Below, piece after piece: positions 14,640-18,245 of a DNA stretch of 18,245 bases. The notes under the pieces are model-generated. The model did not search any database. It was not told the DNA's origin and saw only the letters and a program-made list of their open reading frames with translations. Both the position numbers and the translations under genes were made by a program. Numbering within the stretch: position 1 is the stretch's first letter; the number at the start of each line of letters is the position of its first letter. The stretch lies in NCBI GenBank assembly GCA_020431945.1, contig JAGQHH010000225.1:1-18245 (forward strand). Direction: 5' to 3'. The DNA comes from Cyanobacteria bacterium HKST-UBA02 (GTDB lineage Bacteria; Cyanobacteriota; Vampirovibrionia; Obscuribacterales; Obscuribacteraceae).

Positions 14640-15287
14640 ATGGAAGTTCGAGTGAACCACCGAAAAGCAGTTTTAGCTTTGATCATCGCGGCAACCGTGA
14701 GTGGTTGCACGACCAGGGCTGAACGTCACGGGCACTACGTGCGGCAGACCTCCCAGGCGATGATCAACGAAGCTTACAAGTATGTCCGGGAGCATAAGTA
14801 CGAAGAGGCTCTGGAGGTCTATAAGAGAGCTGTGGAGCTCGATCCGACCAACGACAACATTTATGTCTACAGAGGCTCCGTTTACCTCACCCTCAATGAT
14901 TCGGACCGTGCCATTGCCGAGAGCAACAAAGCTCTGGAGCTCAATGATCGGAACGAGTTCGCTTATGTCAATCGGGCTGAGGCATTCATCAACAAGAAGA
15001 AGTTCGATGAAGCGATAGCCGATTGCAACCGGGCTCTGGACGTGAATCCTGATTTTTACCCGGCCCTGGGCAAGCGTGGCGTGGCCAGATATCACGTCGG
15101 CGAGATCAAGGACGCGATCCGGGATCTGACTGTGTCGATTCACAAGTTTCCCGCCGAGCAGGCAGCTTACCTGTACTATGTGCGGAGCAAATGCTACGAC
15201 TCTCTGGACAAGGGCATTCTGGCCAGTGATGATCTGGAGAAGTCCAGAGAGCTCGGCTATCAGCCCAGGGCTGACAGAATCTACTGA
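14640..15287 (+). CDS. TPR-repeat lipoprotein
   Basis: 215-residue exported protein. The N-terminus has basic residues (NHRK), a hydrophobic stretch VLALIIAATV and a lipobox VSGC, giving a lipidated Cys23, so it is probably membrane-anchored after signal peptidase II cleavage. The mature part is almost entirely tetratricopeptide repeats, about five 34-residue units near 41-206. Typical segments are YEEALEVYKRAVELDP, SDRAIAESNKALELN, FDEAIADCNRALDVNP and IKDAIRDLTVSIHKFP. TPRs mediate protein-protein contacts, for example in envelope assembly; the partner is unknown. The start is ambiguous: TTG 14637, ATG 14640 and GTG 14652 all keep the signal peptide. The GTG has a weak GGAAG in front and gives the most typical signal-peptide length. 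It stands alone, between its own promoter and terminator. Confidence 0.9.
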   Translation: MEVRVNHRKAVLALIIAATVSGCTTRAERHGHYVRQTSQAMINEAYKYVREHKYEEALEVYKRAVELDPTNDNIYVYRGSVYLTLNDSDRAIAESNKALELNDRNEFAYVNRAEAFINKKKFDEAIADCNRALDVNPDFYPALGKRGVARYHVGEIKDAIRDLTVSIHKFPAEQAAYLYYVRSKCYDSLDKGILASDDLEKSRELGYQPRADRIY

Positions 15288-15303
15288 TATTTTGCCGGTG
15301 AAT

Positions 15304-15328
15304 TTCCCGCTCATGAGCGGGAATTTTT
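15304..15328 (+). terminator. Rho-independent terminator of the TPR lipoprotein gene
   Basis: TTCCCGCT (15304-15311) pairs perfectly with AGCGGGAA (15316-15323) around the loop CATG, followed at once by five T. It begins 17 bases after the TPR stop codon. Confidence 0.9.
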
Positions 15329-15792
15329 CATGCCTTTGGTTGATATCTTGATCGGCTCGCGGTAGAAGTCAGGATGAACGAGCTCGCTCAGTTGCTGAGC
15401 AGTCGGATCGCCCGAAAGCCTCTTGGGATCTGTCTTCCTCCTTGCTAGCGGAGCCTCGCGAAGACAATAAAGAAACTGTTTAGATCACAAGTGGTGCCAG
15501 TTTTCAGCAGGTGCGTATTTTCGGGGTAGGTGTGATTCGGGCAAGTTGCCTGAATCAGAGTCGTTTTCATGGTGCCCCAAAATTCTCATTGCCGGGCCTT
15601 GATTCGAGGATGCATATACAAATAGATTTGAGGCCTATTTTGTTTGTTTCTCTCTCGGATACCAAGGCATCTCTAAGACTTAAAAGAAAGGCCCACGCAA
15701 GCGCTTAACTCCTCCTTCTGGAAGGCAGTACTTGCACGCCCGTGTGTCTATCTCCTTTCGCACGACGCCCTGTCGGTGTCGGCTCCGAGCAA
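15329..15792. other. Long non-coding stretch
   Basis: I see no credible gene here. A 65-codon plus-strand frame (15511-15708) has no ribosome-binding site, and its residue mix is unlike a real protein. A small perfect hairpin, GCTCAG-TTG-CTGAGC, lies at 15386-15400 without a T-run. Part of 15580-15690 is AT-rich and has promoter-like words (TTGATT 15600-15605; TATACA about ten bases further on, too close to form a standard pair). No tRNA, no recognised small RNA and no IS end was found by eye. It probably holds the promoter of the flavoprotein gene. Confidence 0.5.
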
Positions 15793-15913
15793 AGGGAACC
15801 CTTCCCTGAAATGACAGCCGCTTTGAAAAGCGCTGCCGTGTACTTTGCATCGCACGTTGCATGGCGGCAGCATCCGCTTTGTCAACGCAGGTAGACACCT
15901 CCCGGTGTCCACC
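15793..15913 (+). promoter_or_regulatory. Structured 5' leader of the flavoprotein gene (candidate cis-regulatory RNA)
   Basis: Three hairpins stand in a row before the start codon. The first is AGGGAA/TTCCCT (15793-15798 with 15802-15807). The second is CGCTT/AAGCG (15819-15823 with 15828-15832), extended by CAG/CTG across a one-base bulge and closed by a TGAA loop. The third is GACACC/GGTGTC (15894-15899 with 15904-15909), extended by GGT/ACC. A short GCGG/CCGC stem lies between the second and third. The last stem ends 12 bases before the AGGAG Shine-Dalgarno at 15926-15930. I cannot match this to a known riboswitch class. Confidence 0.45.
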
Positions 15914-15937
15914 CACTTGCTCAACAGGAGAACAACT

Positions 15938-17122
15938 ATGTTGGAATGGCTGATCGTCGGTGGTGGCATTCACGGTACTTACCTGGCCAACCTCCTGATT
16001 CAACGCTTCAAGATTCCGCATGACCGTCTGATGATTGTCGACCCTCACGATTCTCCGTGTCAGAGCTGGAAGGTTCTGACCGAGCGTACGGGCATGGTCT
16101 TCCTCCGGTCGACCATGGAGCGACATCTGGACGTCGACCCGGATTCGCTGAAGAAGTTTCTTGCAAGCGACACTTCTTGCCCCGAACCGAAGACTCTCGG
16201 TGACGGCCTGAAGCCTTCGCTCGCTCTGTTCAACGCTCACATCGACCACGTCATCGACAAGGCGGAGCTCCACAAGAGCTACCGTGTCGGTCGTGTGAAG
16301 GGCATCACCGTTCGCTCGCGTCACATCGTGGCGCACACCAGCTTCGGTGATGTGAAGACCCGGCGTGTCATCCTGGCGATGTCTCCCACCGAGAACCCCG
16401 AGGTTCCTGCCTGGGCTCACGCTCTGCAGGAGAAGGGTCTCCCGGTTCGACACGTCTTCGATGAGACGTTCACTCGTCGCTCCATCGCGCCGGGATTCAC
16501 CTACGCCATCGTGGGTCGTGGTCTGACGGCTGCTCAGGTGGCTCTCATCGCCGCCGAGAAGTCGCCCGGGAAGGCATACCTGCTCAGCAAGGGTCAGATT
16601 CCGGTGCACGACATCGGCTTCCGTCCTGCCACCGAGCTGGGTGACTTCCACGGGGAGACGGATATGGCCAAGCGCCGGGAGTATCTCTCCAAGGCGATGG
16701 TCCGGGGCTCGATCACTCGCGAAGTCGCGGCTGATCTGTTCCAGGCCTCCATGGTCGACCGTCATCTCAAGGTCAGTTTCTCCCACGCCGTCGACGGCAA
16801 GGCTCTGGATAATGGTCAGATCGAGCTCACCCTCAGCAACGGCGAATCGCTCGTTGTCGACCGGGTTCTGCTCGGCACTGGCTTCAACATCCACTGCCCC
16901 GGCGAAGACTGGCTGAAGGGATCGGTCTACGGCTGCGACCTTCCGGTCCACACCGATGGCTACCCCATCGTCGACAAGTTCCTGCGCTGGCATCCCCGCA
17001 TCTTCGTGACCGGCGCCCTCGCCGAGCTCGAGATCGGACCCGGTGCTCGCAACATCGTCGGCGCCCGCCTGGCTGGTGATCGCATCGCCAACTGGCTGGA
17101 GGGGCAGGGTAAGCGCAAGTGA
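15938..17122 (+). CDS. FAD/NAD(P)-binding oxidoreductase, N-monooxygenase-like
   Basis: 394-residue two-dinucleotide-binding flavoprotein. The N-terminal FAD motif is LIVGGGIHGTYLA (GGGIHG at 8-13), with the acidic end of the second strand at MIVDPHD (Asp35). A second Rossmann motif for NAD(P)H is AIVGRGLTAAQVAL near 191-204. An ATG-like strand LLGTGF (311-316) and a C-terminal FAD-contact region FVTGALAELEIGPGARNIVG (356-375) follow. This layout resembles the FAD/NAD(P)-binding families related to lysine/ornithine N-monooxygenases; the substrate is not known. The ATG at 15938 is chosen because AGGAG sits seven bases upstream; the frame is open further, to a TTG at 15845, without such a site. 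Codon use differs from its neighbours: none of its 28 arginines uses AGA or AGG, which suggests strong expression. It is flanked by a structured leader and a strong terminator. Confidence 0.88.
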   Translation: MLEWLIVGGGIHGTYLANLLIQRFKIPHDRLMIVDPHDSPCQSWKVLTERTGMVFLRSTMERHLDVDPDSLKKFLASDTSCPEPKTLGDGLKPSLALFNAHIDHVIDKAELHKSYRVGRVKGITVRSRHIVAHTSFGDVKTRRVILAMSPTENPEVPAWAHALQEKGLPVRHVFDETFTRRSIAPGFTYAIVGRGLTAAQVALIAAEKSPGKAYLLSKGQIPVHDIGFRPATELGDFHGETDMAKRREYLSKAMVRGSITREVAADLFQASMVDRHLKVSFSHAVDGKALDNGQIELTLSNGESLVVDRVLLGTGFNIHCPGEDWLKGSVYGCDLPVHTDGYPIVDKFLRWHPRIFVTGALAELEIGPGARNIVGARLAGDRIANWLEGQGKRK

Positions 17123-17129
17123 GCCCGGG

Positions 17130-17166
17130 AAGGGAGGATTCGACCGAATCCTCCCTTTCTTTTTTT
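17130..17166 (+). terminator. Strong Rho-independent terminator of the flavoprotein gene
   Basis: A perfect 12-bp stem, AAGGGAGGATTC (17130-17141) with GAATCCTCCCTT (17146-17157), loop GACC, is followed by a T-rich run to 17166. It starts seven bases after the stop codon. On the opposite strand the stem lacks a following T-run, so it probably acts in one direction. Confidence 0.95.
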
Positions 17167-17276
17167 CGAGATGACATACGATAACAAATAGTAAATCTTC
17201 CGGAGATGTAATCGCGTCTTTATATTGCTGAGAGCCTAAAGATAGGCATTCCTGGCTCACGGGCATGGCTCGATTT
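17167..17276. other. Intergenic region between two convergent genes
   Basis: About 110 AT-rich bases between the flavoprotein terminator and the amidinohydrolase stop. A small hairpin GCCTA-AAGA-TAGGC lies at 17234-17247 with no T-run. I find no clear terminator for the leftward gene and no coding sequence. Confidence 0.5.
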
Positions 17277-18164
17277 TTACTTGTAAATCTGAGTCTTCAT
17301 GCAGAAAATGCTGCCGCCGGATTTCATAAATTCCGAGGAGTCGAGCTCGACAGGTGTGAATCCTGCCTTCTCGAGCTTCCGGCAAGTTGTCTGGCTGCCG
17401 CTCTGTAGCAGGACGTTTTTGCCCAGCGCCAGCGCATTGCAGGCGAAGTTGCGGGCATCCGTTTCGTCTACGGCTATCGCATTGATGAAGAATCTTCTGA
17501 TCAGTTCGTTTCCCGTGGCACTGAAAGCTTCCGGATAGAAGAGAACATGGTCGGCGTCGAGAACGCAGAAGGCTGTGTCGAGATGGTAGAAAGTCGGGTC
17601 GATGAGCTCCAGAAGCAGAATGGGACAATCGATAAGGCCGAGCAATAAAGCGTAAGCCTCGCGGCTCGTGCGGTGACCCCAGCCGCCCCAGAGAAGATTC
17701 CGGTCGTGGTGCCAGATGGCATCGCCATGCCCTTCGAAGTAAAGCTCTTGCCAGTCTACTCGAAGGATCTGATAGCCGTTGTTTTCAAACCAACTCGTGT
17801 AGAGAGGCACCTCCGCCTGGCGGGCTGCATGTCTCATTCTTCCGGGAATGAAGAAGTCGCTGCCATCGCGAGAGCCGACCAGTCCCTGATTGGCTGCAAA
17901 AACCATGTCTTCGAGGTCGGCATGAGGATCGATGCTATGGACCGGATAGCCGAGGTCTCTAACTGTCTGCGCGAGATCATTCCACTGCTTCTGAGCCTTT
18001 GCCTGATCTACCGAGCCTACATTGCCAGCCATGAAGCTGTTTTTCACGTCTTTGACCGTGAAGTAAGTCGGGCGGCACATCAGGATCGACCGGGGAAGCT
18101 TCCTTGCTGCTATGTGATCCAGCTCCGGACTCGAGGCCTGCTCGGTTGTCTCGACGATTGGCAC
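17277..18164 (-). CDS. Guanidino-group hydrolase: arginine dihydrolase / dimethylargininase-like (amidinotransferase superfamily)
   Basis: 295-residue cytosolic enzyme of the guanidine-modifying superfamily (arginine deiminase, DDAH, arginine dihydrolase ArgZ). Seen in order: ILMCRPTYFTVKDVKNSFM near 27-45, EDMVFAANQG near 85-94, LYFEGHGDAIW near 141-151 with Glu144, FYHLDTAFCVLD near 192-203 with His194, and KSGGSIFCMK near 281-290 with Cys288. Glu, His and Cys fit the family catalytic residues. Asn42 and Asn92 fall where ArgZ-type arginine dihydrolases carry asparagines that favour full removal of the guanidino group (arginine to ornithine, CO2 and two ammonia). I therefore favour arginine dihydrolase, with DDAH (methylarginine to citrulline) as the alternative. 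The GTG start is fixed by AAGGAG six bases upstream. It is convergent with the flavoprotein gene, and the two may share arginine/ornithine-type substrates (inference). Confidence 0.87.
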   Translation of the reverse strand: MPIVETTEQASSPELDHIAARKLPRSILMCRPTYFTVKDVKNSFMAGNVGSVDQAKAQKQWNDLAQTVRDLGYPVHSIDPHADLEDMVFAANQGLVGSRDGSDFFIPGRMRHAARQAEVPLYTSWFENNGYQILRVDWQELYFEGHGDAIWHHDRNLLWGGWGHRTSREAYALLLGLIDCPILLLELIDPTFYHLDTAFCVLDADHVLFYPEAFSATGNELIRRFFINAIAVDETDARNFACNALALGKNVLLQSGSQTTCRKLEKAGFTPVELDSSEFMKSGGSIFCMKTQIYK

Positions 18165-18245
18165 AGATCGCTCCTTTTGACGCGAGAGAAATTCAATGGA
18201 CAGTCTCTCACACTATCTGTCCGGGAGACCGGATAGAGTTTCTCG
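18165..18245 (-). promoter_or_regulatory. Upstream region of the amidinohydrolase gene (incomplete)
   Basis: Holds the AAGGAG ribosome-binding site (18171-18176, minus strand). Further upstream are overlapping inverted repeats: GGACAG/CTGTCC at 18198-18203 and 18217-18222, and TCCGG-GAGA-CCGGA at 18220-18233. These could be an operator or leader structure. No convincing -35/-10 pair is seen before the window ends. Confidence 0.4.

Noticed and set aside
15511..15708. 65-codon plus-strand open frame in the long gap
   Set aside because: No Shine-Dalgarno, no domain, unlike coding sequence of neighbours, and isolated.
15680..17266. 528-codon minus-strand open frame
   Set aside because: It is the antisense shadow of the flavoprotein gene, kept open by that gene's codon bias. 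The product is low in recognisable motifs, and the plus-strand gene has a perfect start, fold motifs and terminator.

Overview
This is a bacterial chromosomal segment of about 56% GC (estimated by eye). It carries four Hanks-type Ser/Thr kinases, three of them with a membrane segment followed by leucine-rich repeats. It also has a molybdenum-cofactor operon, a TPR lipoprotein and a GxxN-type arginine/dimethylarginine hydrolase. This mix suits an environmental, signalling-rich lineage such as an Obscuribacterales/Melainabacteria-type relative of Cyanobacteria, a planctomycete-like organism or an acidobacterium. I lean weakly to the first. No rRNA, tRNA, insertion sequence, phage gene or CRISPR array is visible.

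Layout. (1) 1-2137, minus strand: a leftward moa operon, moaD-moaE-moaA-moaC, with touching or overlapping genes. The moaC reading frame runs off the left edge into what looks like a MogA/MoaB domain. (2) 2267-11005, plus strand: a tightly packed five-gene operon. It encodes a repeat protein resembling the MshEN/GspE N-terminal domain, a cytosolic S9 serine peptidase, and three paralogous receptor-type Ser/Thr kinases whose stops and starts touch or overlap (TGA-GTG, TGA-a-ATG, ATGA). (3) 11017-12732, minus strand: a fourth kinase of different architecture, convergent with the third and separated by only 11 bp. (4) 12733-13061: a divergent promoter region with two tandem hairpins. (5) 13062-14519: a protein with a long acidic disordered N-terminus and a C-terminal domain that I read as a degenerate archaeo-eukaryotic primase (AEP) of the TOTE type. 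(6) 14640-15287: a TPR lipoprotein with a promoter in front and a strong terminator behind. (7) 15329-15937: a long non-coding stretch whose last 150 bases fold into several hairpins, leading into an FAD/NAD(P)-binding protein (15938-17122) that ends in a strong terminator. (8) 17277-18164, minus strand: the amidinohydrolase.

How the parts may work together. The moa genes convert GTP to molybdopterin: MoaA and MoaC make cyclic pyranopterin monophosphate, and MoaD and MoaE add the dithiolene sulfurs. The 2267-11005 operon looks like one signalling unit. Its three kinases share a cytoplasmic catalytic domain, one transmembrane helix and an outer LRR domain that could sense different ligands. 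They are co-expressed with a possible nucleotide-binding adaptor (MshEN-like) and a peptidase. This functional link is inferred from gene packing only. The most unusual items are the apparently inactive primase-like protein, the kinase triplet with its 61-bp identical block, and the structured leader in front of the flavoprotein.
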